64,000 nucleotides of DNA from Alternaria dauci (GCF_042100115.1 NC_091274.1:1302001-1366000), one strand, 5' to 3'. Counted from the first letter of the stretch, positions 31,251 through 42,982 are shown. Program-made: numbers and translations. Notes: generated by a model from the letters alone, not told the origin.

Positions 31251-31918
31251 TTTGGAGACGAGAGCGAGGTGAGACAAGTAAAGAGGGGGAGTATATACCT
31301 TGGAGTCGGGCGCACCTTCGTATGAGAAGCAGGGTTTAGTTGCGGGCGAATCTTGGAGTCTCCATTAGATGAGTGAATATGTAATACTTTGTACGAGTAC
31401 GAGTATGTAGAGCGCGGCACAGCTGCTCTTAGACGATACGATAACGATCTCCTGTTTGCAACCACACACCTGTTTGCAACCACACAAGCATGTACCCCTT
31501 GATAATTCCGTATGAACAAGCGAGTGTGTAGGTCGCGTCAAGTACAAGACACATTTCGTACGATGGAATCATAACGCACGCGCAATGCTACATGGACTCT
31601 TTATCGTATGGTGATCAAGTTCAGGCGTATCTTAGTTCAGGCTTCTTGTACAGCAGCCGAGGGGAAAGTAAGTGCCGGTACTTCTTCTTGAAATGGAGTG
31701 TAGATCACCCTCCTCGAACTGTGAATTCGTACACTTCTTCCCCCTCAAGCACATGCGAGTCATTACAGAGATGCCGCTTCTCCCAACTTCTTGTCCCTTG
31801 CCGCATTCCATGTGTCCAAGAACATCAATTATAAAGTTGATAACTCTGACAGTCTTTCATAGGCTCATATCCAAGGCACGCACACTCAACCAGCCGACAA
31901 CGTTAGAAAGAGTGGACC
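31251..31918. other. Convergent 3' flanks
   Basis: About 670 bases between the stop codons of MNN9 and the convergent SPF45-like gene. A CTGTTTGCAACCACACA unit is directly repeated in tandem near 31452-31485. I see no gene. Confidence 0.5.
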
Positions 31919-33483
31919 CTAGTGGTCGTAGATGCCAGAATGGAACTTGCGCTCGTCGTAGAATTTGGCAGTGATCTTCCGGCCTCTGAATTCCCACCCT
32001 TCATCGAAGCGGTTGACGGCGTTGAGGGCACTGAGCACTGACTGGAAGTGAATATAGACTACGCCGTCCTGGTTGCTCTCGTCTAATTGGACATGTTCGA
32101 CGGGACCAAACTGTTTCTGTTAGTAAGGGAACCTTGGGGACCATACAGTAAGACTTACCTTGTTGCTGAACGCTTCACCCATGTCCTGTCGGATACCACC
32201 GTCGTTGCGTGCAGCGTTGGCATCCCAGTCAACACCGTCCACACAGCCCCAAGTGACGACAACAGCGGACTCGGCACCAAACTTGCCAGGCTCGTCTTTC
32301 TGAGTGCGCATGCCACCACTGACGTCCCAGACCTGTTGTGACTTGACCTTGCCGTTTTCGTCGTCGAGAGTGCTTGCACCATGTGGGGCCTTGCGCTTTT
32401 TCACTTCCAGATGGGTAACAACACCATCGTTGTTCTTTCCTAGACCTTGACCCTTCTTATAACCCATCTTGGCCATCATGGCTTCCGCCTTGCTAATTTT
32501 AGCGCGCTTGGCAGGACGTTCTTCGTGGGCTGGCTCGTTGTCCGCATCTTCCATTTGAGTGTCGGGGCGTTCGAACCGGACTGGAGGTGCGGATATAGTT
32601 GCGTTTGCATAGCGTATCGGCGGTGCAGAGATAGTCGCACCTTGATAGCTCGATGGAGGCGGGGGCGGTACGACATGAGGCTGTTGTTGTGACAGGCGCA
32701 TGCGACGGGCATAGGCGTCTTCTCCTGGCAGATCAGACGAGGGAACTGCGGAGCTATCTTCGTATGATGCGGGTGGGGCGAATGACGGTTTTGTAAACGT
32801 AGCAGGCGTTGAGCTCGAAGAGGAGGCCGAAGGGGAACCGTTGGTCTCCTCACTGCCATCGCGAGACTTGTACTGCACGGCCGCTCCCCGCAAGAAGGCA
32901 GTGAAGCCTTCCTTCTTGCGTCGGTAGCCGCCACTGGCCTTGTATGCTCGAAGGTTGGAGTAGCGCTCGGCTTTGTGGGGAGCCTGAGGGTTCCACTGTC
33001 CGAACATCTTGTTGAACTTCTTCTGCTCTTTCTTCCTCTGCTTCTCCTCGTAATTGCGGATCCTCTTCTCTTCCATAATGGATAGGTCGTCCTCTACGGT
33101 GCTGCGATAATAGTCGATGCCATGCTGCTGGGTGTTGGCCGGACCAGGACCCGAAGAAGAGAGCGGGGCAGCTACAGACATGGTGGCCTTTTTGATGGTT
33201 GGGCCAGCCTTCTTGGCCTGGGGACGCTTGATGTTGTGTGGGTTATGGAAAGCTAGACAATCACATGAGTGATGCTTCAGGGCAATGGTACGGAGCAGTT
33301 CAGATAGATACCAGGTGCTTTCTTCTGTTGCTCGGCCTTGGCCTGTTCCTCTGTATATTTGACAGGCGCAGCGGAGATGGTGGCCGCAGCATACGGATTC
33401 GGAAGGCCTTTCTGGGCGTACGGGTTGGGAAGACCATAAGGGTTGGGCAGGCCTTGCGCCTTCTGCGGCTGCTGAGATGCCAT
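31919..33483 (-). CDS. SPF45/RBM17-like splicing factor (G-patch plus RRM/UHM)
   Basis: Exons 33312-33483, 32159-33252 and 31919-32110 (minus), phases 1 and 0, introns 59 and 48 nt, give 485 residues. Order: three GLPNPY repeats (residues 11-16, 17-22, 26-31), ATISAAPVKY (34-43), a charged helical region near 110-170 (SIMEEKRIRNYEEKQRKK onward), two more ATISAPP repeats (263-272, 275-284), a basic nuclear-type signal, a G-patch (about 312-350: MAKMGYKKGQGLGKNNDGVV) and a C-terminal RNA-recognition-like domain of U2AF-homology type. In human SPF45 that domain binds ULM peptides through an R-x-F motif; here the corresponding position reads W461-E462-F463. Likely a nuclear pre-mRNA splicing factor acting around 3' splice-site recognition (family knowledge). 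The MASQQ start is the first ATG; the frame upstream has none. Confidence 0.85.
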
Positions 33484-34011
33484 GCCGATATCGATGTGCG
33501 CGCAGGCGCGACTTGGAGTAACGCGAATGTGGTTGCCCGCGTCCCCGGGTCGAGGGCGGCGGAGGGGCCTAGAGTTCAAAAAATGGGTGGATTAGTAACT
33601 ATTGTTTGGATGCACAGTACACAGAATAGAGGGGGTGATTGAGGTTCGTGGTTGAGGTGGTGAGGTTGATGTGAGGGTGGTGGAGCGAGTGGCAGGCGCA
33701 ATGTCAAAGGCCGCCAAGTACCCCAGCCCGCTTTGTCGGCGTTGGTTCGTTCCCCACGCTAAGGCGTTAGCCTCATTACGTGTGCATACATGCAGGAACG
33801 CCTGTTGCTATCCTGTCATACCAAGCATCCTTATCCTTGATAAGTCATTTTCATATCTCCCCGATACATCTGAGCAGGCTCCGGTGGTCGCGTCAGCCAG
33901 TAGATTTTCCTTGCGCGTCATAGAAGCATCGAGGTACCCATCGCTCTGACCCCCCAGCTTTATGCGTGTCCACCTAATCGCAACCGCCAGATCCCCTTTC
34001 TAGTAATCATC
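33484..34011. other. Divergent promoter region, SPF45-like gene and PCS60
   Basis: About 530 bases between two divergent start codons. I see no further feature. Confidence 0.5.
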
Positions 34012-35665
34012 ATGTCTCCAACCACTTTAGAACACGCCTTCTCCAAGGACTCGACATCGACCGCTGTCATTGTCCCCGGCAGCCCTGCCCTGACTATCAC
34101 GTACAAGAAGCTCGCCACCGATGTCAAGGCCTTCCAACAACAACTGGCAAAGGTCGGTGTTTCTGCCGAGGCAGCCGTGTCCATCGCACTGCCCAACACG
34201 TATGAGTTCATCGTGTCCTTCATCGCCGCATCATGGCAGAGAGCTATCGCAGCGCCCCTGAACCCAGCATACAAGCAATCCGAGTTTGAGTTCTACATCG
34301 ACGACCTGAGCTCAGCAATTGCTTTGGTACCAAAGGGTGCATTTGCGCAAGACGCGGCAGCTGTCCGTGCAGCAAGGAAATACAACGCGGCCATCGCAGA
34401 ATGCTACTACAATGGCAGTGAGGTTGTCCTGGATGTAAAGGAGGCTGGAAAGCTTGCGGGTAAAACCGCGCCCGTCCAGTCTGCGCAGCCAGACGATGTC
34501 GCTCTCGTGCTGCACACGAGCGGTACCACTGGACGACCCAAGGCGGTACCCCTGACGCATCGCAATTTATTGCGCACCATGAAGAACATCCAAGGAACTT
34601 ACGAGTTGACAACCAACGATCGTACCATGCTGGTTATGCCTCTATTTCACGTCCACGGTTTGCTTGCTGGGTTCCTGGCTCCCTTGGCCTCGGGAGGCTC
34701 AGTTATCGTGCCGCCCAAGTTCTCCGCCTCCGAGTTTTGGAAAGACTTTAATGAGCACAAGGCGAACTGGTATACCGCCGTTCCTACCATCCACCAGATT
34801 CTGCTGAAGAGTCCCCTTCCGAGCCCAATGCCCAAGATCCGCTTCATCCGATCTTGCTCCAGTCCTCTTTCGCCCAAAACGTTCCACGAACTGGAGAAGG
34901 CCTTCGGCGCCCCGGTATTGGAGGCATACGCTATGACAGAGGCTGCGCATCAAATGACTAGTAACCCTCTTCCTCCCAACAAACGTAAGCCTGGCAGTGT
35001 GGGACTTGGCCAGGGTGTCGAGGTTAAGATCCTCGACGATGCTGGCAACGAGGTACCACAAGGAAGAGAAGCAGAGATCTGCATCCGGGGCGAGAACGTC
35101 ACCAAGGGATATCTTAACAACCCAGCTGCCAATGCCTCATCTTTCACCAAAGACGGTTTCTTCCGTACCGGAGATCAGGGCAAGCAGGATGCTGAAGGAT
35201 ATGTCATCATCACTGGTCGCATCAAGGAGCTGATCAATAAGGGTGGTGAGAAAATTAGCCCCATTGAGCTCGACAACGTGATTGCACAGAATCCCGCAGT
35301 ATCTGAAGCCGTGAGCTTCGCCATCGAAGACGAGATGTATGGCCAAGATGTTGGTCTTGCGGTCGTGGTCAAAGAGGGCCATGCGCTGACTGCGGGAGAG
35401 CTGAAGACATGGCTGACAGACCGCGTTGCTAAATTCAAGCTGCCGAAAAAGGTATGTCGAAGTCCAGTCCAATCTAGCCATTTGAAACATCACCTAACAA
35501 ACTGCAGATTTTCTTCACCGATATCATGTACGTCAACAACAACATTGCTGATGAAACATGCACTGACTACGCACTTACAGGCCCAAGACTGCAACAGGAA
35601 AGATCCAACGACGCCTTGTTGCCGAAGCGATGCTCAAGCAAGAACAGCCCAAGGCCAAACTGTAG
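34012..35665 (+). CDS. PCS60: Peroxisomal acyl/oxalyl-CoA synthetase (Pcs60/Fat2-type AMP-binding protein)
   Basis: Exons 34012-35451, 35508-35527 and 35581-35665 encode 514 residues. The ANL-family motifs are complete: the phosphate-binding TSGTTGRPK (169-177), the YAMTEAAHQM motif, GFFRTGDQG, GRIKELINKGGEKISPIELD as the hinge, and PKTATGKIQRR with the C-terminal catalytic Lys. The protein ends in AKL, a peroxisomal targeting signal 1. The second exon is only 20 nt (IFFTDI plus two bases); without it the conserved C-terminal domain falls out of frame. Yeast Pcs60 is an oxalyl-CoA synthetase, and this enzyme most likely activates oxalate or a related carboxylic acid with ATP and CoA (family knowledge; the substrate is inference). 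It is divergent from the splicing-factor gene. Confidence 0.92.
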
Positions 35666-36602
35666 ACACTTCACCAGAACAATTTCAAACGGTCATATAC
35701 ATACACTATTATCATTTCGGGACGATCCACAGTATTTCGGCCTAGATGTAACATACCTGTACGACAGCCCGTTGTGTGGACAGATAGCACAGATCAACGT
35801 ACAGCATCTTCTCCATGTCCTTCGCCCCTCCGCAAAATCACGTGAATCTTCCAAACTTACTAGAACCATCATCCGCTGTGCGAACGCGGTTCGTGTGTAC
35901 CGTTCTTAATAACACAGCATGTTCGCGAGGCTGAACTGGGACTGGACTGCGCCTCTCTCACCACTGCGGATCTTATCCATAACCCTTCATACTCAGCAAT
36001 GTGAGATCCTTCGCTACATAAATCCTATTCTGACTCTACATAGCAATGTCGCGGCTGGTGGTGCTCAACAGCGTAGGCGCGATGTGTTGTGCGGCGTCTG
36101 TCAGCGCGGATGACTAGGTTGAGTTCATTGCGCCTTTCCGCCCAAAATGCTATGCCTTTTCACTTTTGTTTGCTTTCTCGTTTGCAGAATACTTTTCGAC
36201 GACTCAACCGCTTCCAAGCAGACTGCAATGCCCCTATCTTGATTCGTTCTTTTCCCCATGTTTACTTTTCAACCGCCCGTCATTCGCCCTGTAACTTTTT
36301 GTCTGGCAACTCCAGAGACAACTGTTCTCCTCCTGGACCACAGGACGTCCACTAGATCTCCTTTCCATCCCTTCGAGAAGCCCCGCATATTAGGCTCGAT
36401 TCGGCAGTTTGCTGGCATCATCCCTGCCTGGCATGTCTCAGGTTTTACATCTAGGGACTGACACTATGCGACCCACTCAGTAATCAAAGGGTACACAAAA
36501 CTCGACAGCCAGCCATGTTCCTTTGATCAGCACGTCGACGATTTGCTCTCCAACAGTCACTACCGATGCTCCAAAAAAACAGCAGATCTAATACCTCCTA
36601 AT
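35666..36602. other. Intergenic region, 0.9 kb
   Basis: 3' flank of PCS60 and pyrimidine-rich upstream region of the next gene. I see no gene. Confidence 0.5.
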
Positions 36603-38114
36603 ATGCCTTCCGCCGATACAGCTTCCAGCGCCCCATCAACACCATACTCGTCTCAATCGTCGTTGGATTATCAGCATAGCACATCGCCATCCTCCACCTC
36701 GTCACCACCGAGACCTCAAAGGTCGAGCCTAAAGCCCAGTCTCAAGTCTTCCGAATCGGTGACCATAGTCTCTAGTAGGAGATCGTCACCGTCGGCGGTA
36801 CGGTTCGCAGAACCAAATGCTTTGCCAAAGTCACAGACCTGGCCAAGATCAAGACCAAAGACTATCCAGCTTCCGAAACCTTTGGTCAACAAGATACCGA
36901 ATCCTCTCACGAAGGCTCAGTATCATCATATACCATCGTTTGCAAGTCCGACCGCGACCTTGATGGAACAGATCGATAACTATCAAGCGTGGGGAGCACC
37001 AATATCGCCAAATACCAAACGCCCAGTCTCTCTTCCCGCACGTCCAAATGGATCGCTCAAAGTTGTTAGGAAACGAGTAAGCAGCCTCAAAGCCAGATCG
37101 ACTTCTTATCAAGAGCCCGATTCAAGATGGGACGGAATTCCATTACCAGCTCATTTCACACCGCCAACCATGGGCTTGAGATCGCGAGTGGCTTCCTACC
37201 AGTCTATGAAGTCTACCGACCTGAGTATCTCCACTCAGTTCACTACAGCAGTCTTGGAGCCTTCGGTGTCCTCGCCGCCAGGTCAATACAACCCTCTAGA
37301 CCACTACATACCTTGCCTGTATCCATCATGCACCTTGCACTATACGCCTGCTCGTGCAGGATCGAACTACTACCTCCCTCAGAGCCCGTACAACATGTCG
37401 CGTCTTCACGGCTACTGCCCACGCCATGCTAGCCAAGATTTGAATCAGGCTAATATGTCGTGCAAACACGAGTACGAGAAGTTACGCCAGAGTGCCGGAC
37501 GGAAGACTCTGGGCGTCATAGCTGCAGAGTTTGAAATACTGAAAGAGGGCTTCAGACGTGAACGCCGACACAAAGATGCTGCGCTGGTACAAAAGCAAAA
37601 GCAAAAAGTGCTGGGCGTCCGCCCTATGTCTCTCAGCCAGAAAAATCGCGACACAAAAGAAAAACCTGGAGCACAAGAAGACGTCTGGGATTGGCGCTAT
37701 ACACTCCGTCCCTGCACATCTTCACATTGCAAAGCCTACTATACACCTTATTCGAACCATTACACCTATTACCGCACACCAATCTCTGGCTTTCTTCCAC
37801 AAGAGACTCTTTGCTCTGCTTGCGCGAAGACAGAGCTCGAGGGATTTGTCGAAAAGATCAAAGAGAAATGGGGGAGCAGATGTGGATGGGATCACAAGGA
37901 GTGGCATGACTGGTACTCCAATGCTTGTAATGATCGCACTATGGAGCAAGAGTATTGGATCAAGGCACAAGAGAAATGTGTTAGAGAGAGGGGACCTCCA
38001 AAATGGGTCGGCAGGTTGAAGGATAGTGTGCTGGCGGAGGAGAACGATTTCATCGAACTAAAGAAAGAGAGGAAGAGTTTGATGAGGAAGTGGTTCGGGA
38101 GCATGTCTACGTAA
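36603..38114 (+). CDS. Fungal protein with a duplicated Cys-rich (putative zinc) module
   Basis: One exon of 503 residues. The frame continues upstream of 36603 but without an ATG, so MPSADTASS is taken as the start. The first 200 residues are Ser/Pro-rich and basic, probably disordered. Two similar modules follow. The first has Cys238-x4-Cys243, HYTP, then Cys272-x2-His275. The second has Cys371-x4-Cys376, YYTP, then Cys404-x2-Cys407. The spacings between the pairs are 28 and 27 residues, both pairs begin with Pro-Cys, and both modules are Tyr-rich. Between them lies a charged helical stretch (EFEILKEGFRRERRHKDAALV). The C-terminus is rich in Trp, Lys and Glu (EWHDWYSNACND, KKERKSLMRKWF). 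I do not recognise the family; metal binding is inferred from the Cys/His pattern only. Confidence 0.85.
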   Translation: MPSADTASSAPSTPYSSQSSLDYQHSTSPSSTSSPPRPQRSSLKPSLKSSESVTIVSSRRSSPSAVRFAEPNALPKSQTWPRSRPKTIQLPKPLVNKIPNPLTKAQYHHIPSFASPTATLMEQIDNYQAWGAPISPNTKRPVSLPARPNGSLKVVRKRVSSLKARSTSYQEPDSRWDGIPLPAHFTPPTMGLRSRVASYQSMKSTDLSISTQFTTAVLEPSVSSPPGQYNPLDHYIPCLYPSCTLHYTPARAGSNYYLPQSPYNMSRLHGYCPRHASQDLNQANMSCKHEYEKLRQSAGRKTLGVIAAEFEILKEGFRRERRHKDAALVQKQKQKVLGVRPMSLSQKNRDTKEKPGAQEDVWDWRYTLRPCTSSHCKAYYTPYSNHYTYYRTPISGFLPQETLCSACAKTELEGFVEKIKEKWGSRCGWDHKEWHDWYSNACNDRTMEQEYWIKAQEKCVRERGPPKWVGRLKDSVLAEENDFIELKKERKSLMRKWFGSMST

Positions 38115-38615
38115 CGTAATATCTTGTCAGTAGGGTATGATGATAGCCGGGTTTAAGCTTGGATCGAGACATAATGCACAAGCATGTCAATTGGCATTTT
38201 GTTTTCCCAGAACCGATACAAGACCGTTACCACAGGCATGCACTAAATGGGTTTTCTGCCTTTTGAGGCTTGTAGAGAGATTGAAGAAGTAAGAGAATTC
38301 GAGTGACAAATTCACAACGCATCGAGTAGGCCTTGACCGACCTGACGAGTAGGTGTCATTTCCAGACTTTTCCAATCGCTAGGTCATGGTCTTCAGCCCA
38401 ATAATATTCATTACGTTCCAGCGCAAAGATCAGAGAATGATTTTGGTACGCAGACAGCATAAAGAATCGGTGAAAAGCGGAGTGACTGTGATTTGAAACT
38501 GCAAAGCCGCTGCGGGTATCTCGATGCTACGAAAAGGTCTTTAGGCGAAAGTGCGATACTTTACTGATAGTAAAACTCGAAGACATACAAACTCAACGCG
38601 TAGTCTCTTGCAGAT
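38115..38615. other. Convergent 3' flanks
   Basis: About 500 bases between two convergent stop codons. I see no gene. Confidence 0.5.
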
Positions 38616-40164
38616 CTAAGCCGGAAGCGGATCCGTATCGCAGTATTCAACCCGATTCTGACCCACGAATCGCATAAAAGGATATCGAGACACTTTTCTA
38701 GGCCATTCAACGTGATGCCTCATATGGTACGGAATATTCCAGTATGTCTCTTCGATCCAGCCCAGCACCGCAGTTGGGGCATGAACACCCTGGAAGTCGA
38801 CTCGCTCAAGGTAGAGAATCGGTGTAAGGATGGCTTGAATTGCGATAAAATGGGCCAGGAGAATTTGTGCAACACTGTTGCTGGGATTTATGAAGGCTTG
38901 AAACTCCTCGTGGGTCCATTGGGATGGCGTGTTGTAGAGCATGACGAAGGTAGTGTATGTCTCGACCGGACTGTCGTATGCATGACTGACTGTGCATACT
39001 AGTATCTCCCAATATGATCGCTCCCATTCGGACATTCTTAGAGCCTTGATGAGGTTGAGAGATGACGCGGCCATGTCAAGATCTTCGTGGTTGACGCAAG
39101 TCAGTGGCGACGTCCCGACGCGCATTTGCATTGTTCGGAGGTGGCAATCTTCACGAAATGCCTGAAAACGATTAGTTTGAGCCTCGAGCTTAGTTATTTA
39201 AGACGAGTGTACTTACACTGAAGATTGAGTCGTGTCTCAACAACGTCTCGTCGCCTCCGATCAGATTGCACCCACGGACCATCGTGAGGAATTCTGCCAT
39301 ACCATCCTGTAAGTGACTTGATTGGAAAGCAAGTGCTATGGCTGCTGCCATTCTTGCATCTCGTTCGCAACTGGTTGTTGGAGGTGCTGAGAGCGCTTCG
39401 TTGAGAGACTTCATGGCGAGAATTCTATGCTGTATGGCCTGTTCGGCTACACCAGAATGCGTAATGGCATCTAAGTGCGATGCGGCTAGCCCCAGGATTG
39501 AGTGCATGAGATACTCATACTGAAACACTCAGCACTCCAGTTGGCGTTTGGAGGTGTGGAGGAAGGTACATACCCTGTGCGCGAAGCCAGGAATCGTCGT
39601 AGTCCAGATCTTGTCGGCTCCGACAGGAAGATGCGGGTAGGCCGTGATGAGGAAATGATGGAACAAACGCATATCTGCCATAGACTTTGACTATTAGATG
39701 TTGTGATATTGAACCCAGGCCCAAGAATACACTTACGAAAACACCTAGCGTTGATGGCGGCTTGCCTACTTCTTGAGGCTGTGGCAATGTAAGAGGCCGT
39801 TGCATTGCTTGGATAATGTTTGCTGGATACTCGCACTGCAATCCCACTTTGATACAATGGCTGCATTCAGGGTGTCTTTCGTTGCATTTGATCCTCCTGT
39901 GCTAGGGTCAGAACGTATACACACACTTGCGCTTGATTCTCTCCAAAAGCACCTCTTCTTGCAGTTAAAACAACCACGGCGTGACTTGGTATGTCCCTTC
40001 CTTGGAATCGGTCTGCGAGATAGTGGCTGTGCACTCTCATTCCCGTTATCCGACAACGTTGGCGAGTCACCTGAAGAGCTTTCGACCATAACACCGCGAT
40101 CTTGTGGCGACGACATCAATGGTAGAGATACCAGAGGCACAAGAACCTTGGAAGGGTTCAGCAT
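38616..40164 (-). CDS. Zn2Cys6 transcription factor (Upc2/Ecm22-like architecture)
   Basis: Five exons (minus), 39953-40164, 39737-39896, 39574-39690, 39217-39519 and 38616-39161, with introns of 56, 46, 54 and 55 nt, give 445 residues. The first intron splits the zinc cluster and has an unusual GTGCTT donor; splicing it restores C-x2-C-x6-C-x6-C-x2-C-x6-C (CFNCKKRRIKC, NERHPECSHCIKVGLQC) from Cys65, preceded by a basic KGHTKSRRG. The rest is helical (MRLFHHFLITAYPHL, YEYLMHSILGLAASHL, AMKSLNEALS, MVRGCNLIGG, WEILVCTVSHAYDSPVETYTTFVMLY), as in the small sterol-factor-like regulators. A nuclear DNA-binding regulator; targets are unknown. The second in-frame ATG at 40116 (MSSPQDRG) may be the true start, which would give 429 residues. 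Confidence 0.88.
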
Positions 40165-41297
40165 GTGCAATCCGCAGATATGCTCCCCTGTAGCGGTATA
40201 TACTCTGCTGTACTATGCAATGGCACGTAGACATGGGCTACGAGATTCGGGGGCTTAGACCGTGAGCGTGAAGCAACGCCGCGGATGTGAGTGGTTCATG
40301 TTAGTCAGGGGACGCCAGGTGTACGGCTGAGCCCTAGCTGGCTTGCAGCACTATACTGTAAACAAGCAGCCCCGACTAATGGGATTACGATCTCGCTTAT
40401 GAGCCCGATGACCAAGGCCTCCAAAAGAGTCTAGCACGCTGGAGCTCCAGATGTCTCCGGTTACCAGCCCGCTCACCGGTATGCAACCATACCGTTAGAT
40501 GGCTTCAGGGCTGTGTGACCCCAATGCGTAATTCTGCTAAGCGTCTGTGACATAAAACCACTGCGGACATGCTTGCGAGCGAACATCATACATCGAGAGA
40601 CATCTTCACTTAGATGGCCTCAAGGGCGTTCCGGTCTCGACGAAATGGCGTCGGAATCCCACCTTAGAAAGCGATGGCATGGAACACTTGGTTTTTACTG
40701 TTGCCTGGAAATGTTTGACTGACTATTTTTGCGCTACGAGATGGGGACAAGCATCATAAGAAGAATATGTGATGATAGGTTGGCTTCGTGCTGGCGATGC
40801 CCAAAAGACCGGTTATTGGAAGGGTTTCGGAAACGTACATGGCGTCGCCTTGACTCACCAAGCAAACGTGTGCCAGGATACCTGTTAACAATAGTCGGAG
40901 CTGCATGCAACTATCTTTGAAGAGGTGGTGTAACGCAGTGGCCACGGTAGTCGAAGAGGCGGACTGCGAGGTCATGCGAAGGGTCTGCGAGAGACCAATA
41001 GAATAGTTTTGATCGACCGAGGCAGGCAGGTTTCGCGTAACCTTGTTGTCTGAAGCATGCGAGGCGCACCAGGCGCGAATGATGTTCAGGCAGCAGATAT
41101 GCGACAGAAAACGCTGACTGGCCTTAACCTAATCGCATAGCGCAGAATAGAATGCCAAGGCGCTAGGTATCAAAGTGACCGTACCTTTGGCGGCCGTCTT
41201 CCCAGTTCCTCTCGAGTGCTCCTCTTCTTACATGGTCCCACTATACGAGATCGGTCCACGTCAGGAAGTGACGCGTTATTCACACCCACGGTGAAGC
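40165..41297. other. Divergent intergenic region between the Zn2Cys6 factor and the ABM-like gene
   Basis: 1.1 kb between two divergent starts. I see no gene and no clear repeat. Confidence 0.5.
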
Positions 41298-41906
41298 ATG
41301 GCAGTTCTCGAGATCACGCAACTGCGTCTCAGGAAGGTGGCGGCAGACGATCCAGCGTTAATACAGAGTTTGGCATCCGTCCGAGAAAAACTGCACACGA
41401 ATTCACAGTTCTACAACTGCATCGAGGACCCCGCTTTGATCTATATTCTAGGAATATGGCCAAGTTTGGATGCGCACCAAAAGTTTCTGGATTCTCCAGC
41501 CCGAGACGAGGTTCTTGGCCCCCAAGAAGACATGCTCCAATTCGGTTGGACTATGCACGTGGAATTAGACGGTATGCACGTACTTCCTCTAGAGGCACCG
41601 ATACTGTCGATGGAAAGACTTAGTCTCAAGAAAGATTGCATCGAATCTCCGGAGAAGGCCGTCGCCAAATATACGCAACAGTTTCAAGGAATTAATTCGT
41701 TCAAAGCGGCCAGCGGCTGGCGATGTGATGTTGCACAAGAAACACACGAGGCACTCGTGTTCGTTGGATATGAGAATGCACAAATCCACCGCACCTTGGC
41801 AGCAAACGTAGCTGATCAAGACGATGCTGCCATGTTGGACGAAATGTTCGAGATTGTGCAAATCATGCGTGGTCGAAATTTGGAACGGAAAGATATTGGG
41901 ATTTGA
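41298..41906 (+). CDS. ABM-like (dimeric alpha/beta-barrel) protein
   Basis: One exon, 202 residues. The N-terminal half (MAVLEITQLRLRKVAADDPALIQSL, FYNCIEDPALIYILGIWPSLDAHQKFLDSP, EDMLQFGWTMHVELDG) has the strand-helix-strand pattern and the I-W-x-S-L-D-A-H-Q element seen in antibiotic-biosynthesis-monooxygenase-like dimeric barrels. The second half (ALVFVGYENAQIHRTLAANV, MFEIVQIMRGRNL) looks like a second, more diverged copy, as in other fungal two-domain members. There is no signal peptide. Members of the fold include small cofactorless oxygenases and many proteins of unknown role. It is divergent from the Zn2Cys6 factor with 1.1 kb between starts, an arrangement that would suit regulation by that factor, but this is inference. 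Confidence 0.75.
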   Translation: MAVLEITQLRLRKVAADDPALIQSLASVREKLHTNSQFYNCIEDPALIYILGIWPSLDAHQKFLDSPARDEVLGPQEDMLQFGWTMHVELDGMHVLPLEAPILSMERLSLKKDCIESPEKAVAKYTQQFQGINSFKAASGWRCDVAQETHEALVFVGYENAQIHRTLAANVADQDDAAMLDEMFEIVQIMRGRNLERKDIGI

Positions 41907-42982
41907 CACTTGGAGCTGGATGGCTTTCTGCTCTAGTTCCGCTATCGTTCACCTCTGAATAAGGGTGGTAGGGCCTCCCGATACTGCCAAGGGGCAAAGT
42001 AACTTAAATATCGTATCCGGTTGAAAAAGCACATGCATGTCTGTTGTTTCTTCAAGCTGAAGGACTCGGCTAGCCGGGTACACGACCCGGTCAAGACTAG
42101 GCTGTGGATTGTTGGGCTCCGAACCATGCATTGAAGATTATGCTCCACACAATAAACCACTCCTTTGAGATCCAGCCATAGAACCTATAGTTGGCAAATC
42201 TGAAATGTACTGAATGTAAGAAGTTGAGATAGAGTTGTCTTGTTTTGAATATTTAGGATCTACTCCTTTTAGCCTTCCTCCCTTCCTTTGTCATGAGGGT
42301 TGATAGTATGGTTGCTTGTCACAAATAACAAAATCGCGTATGCGGGCGCATACTCACCGGCATATTCGTACAGCTGTCAATGGCATCCATTTTAGGGCAA
42401 TGGTCTTGGGTTCGATATACGATCAATGGGATCCTTGTGCGCTTTTCTTTTCGCGGCACAAGACCCATGGATGCTGTGGTTGCGTCACAACTTGCACATC
42501 ATTATGAGAAACCGGTTGTAGGGCAGGCATCACAGGGCGTCTTCTTGGCCAAAGACAAGGCGAGATGGCTGTGCAAGGCTGAACATAAGCTCAGAGTCTC
42601 AACTCTATGCTCTACTGCCGGCGCTCTGAAGTCACCGACATCATCAGCAGACGCTACAATGTAGATGAGTGAGGTTACAGTACCAGACAGCCGGTTTCTC
42701 TACCCCGCAATACACCCCACTCAGACAGTGAGGAGCCATCAACGTCCTGATGCAAACAACCTCATTATGATGATACTTGTAGACACTTAAGAATTTCAGT
42801 TCCAGCACATGTCGTAGCCTTCGTTTGCTTTGCACCCGCTCCATTCGATTTACAAACCACAAGGGCGACCACGCGCACCGTCGGAGTGTTCACGGGGCCT
42901 CGCTTTTGGATTCGCCTAGCAAGATACACGCTCTCTCGATCCAGCACAAGTATACGGGCGGACGCGAGCACGAAGGTTCAAC
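41907..42982. other. Intergenic region, 1.1 kb
   Basis: 3' flank of the ABM-like gene and upstream region of the GH92 gene. I see no gene. Confidence 0.5.
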
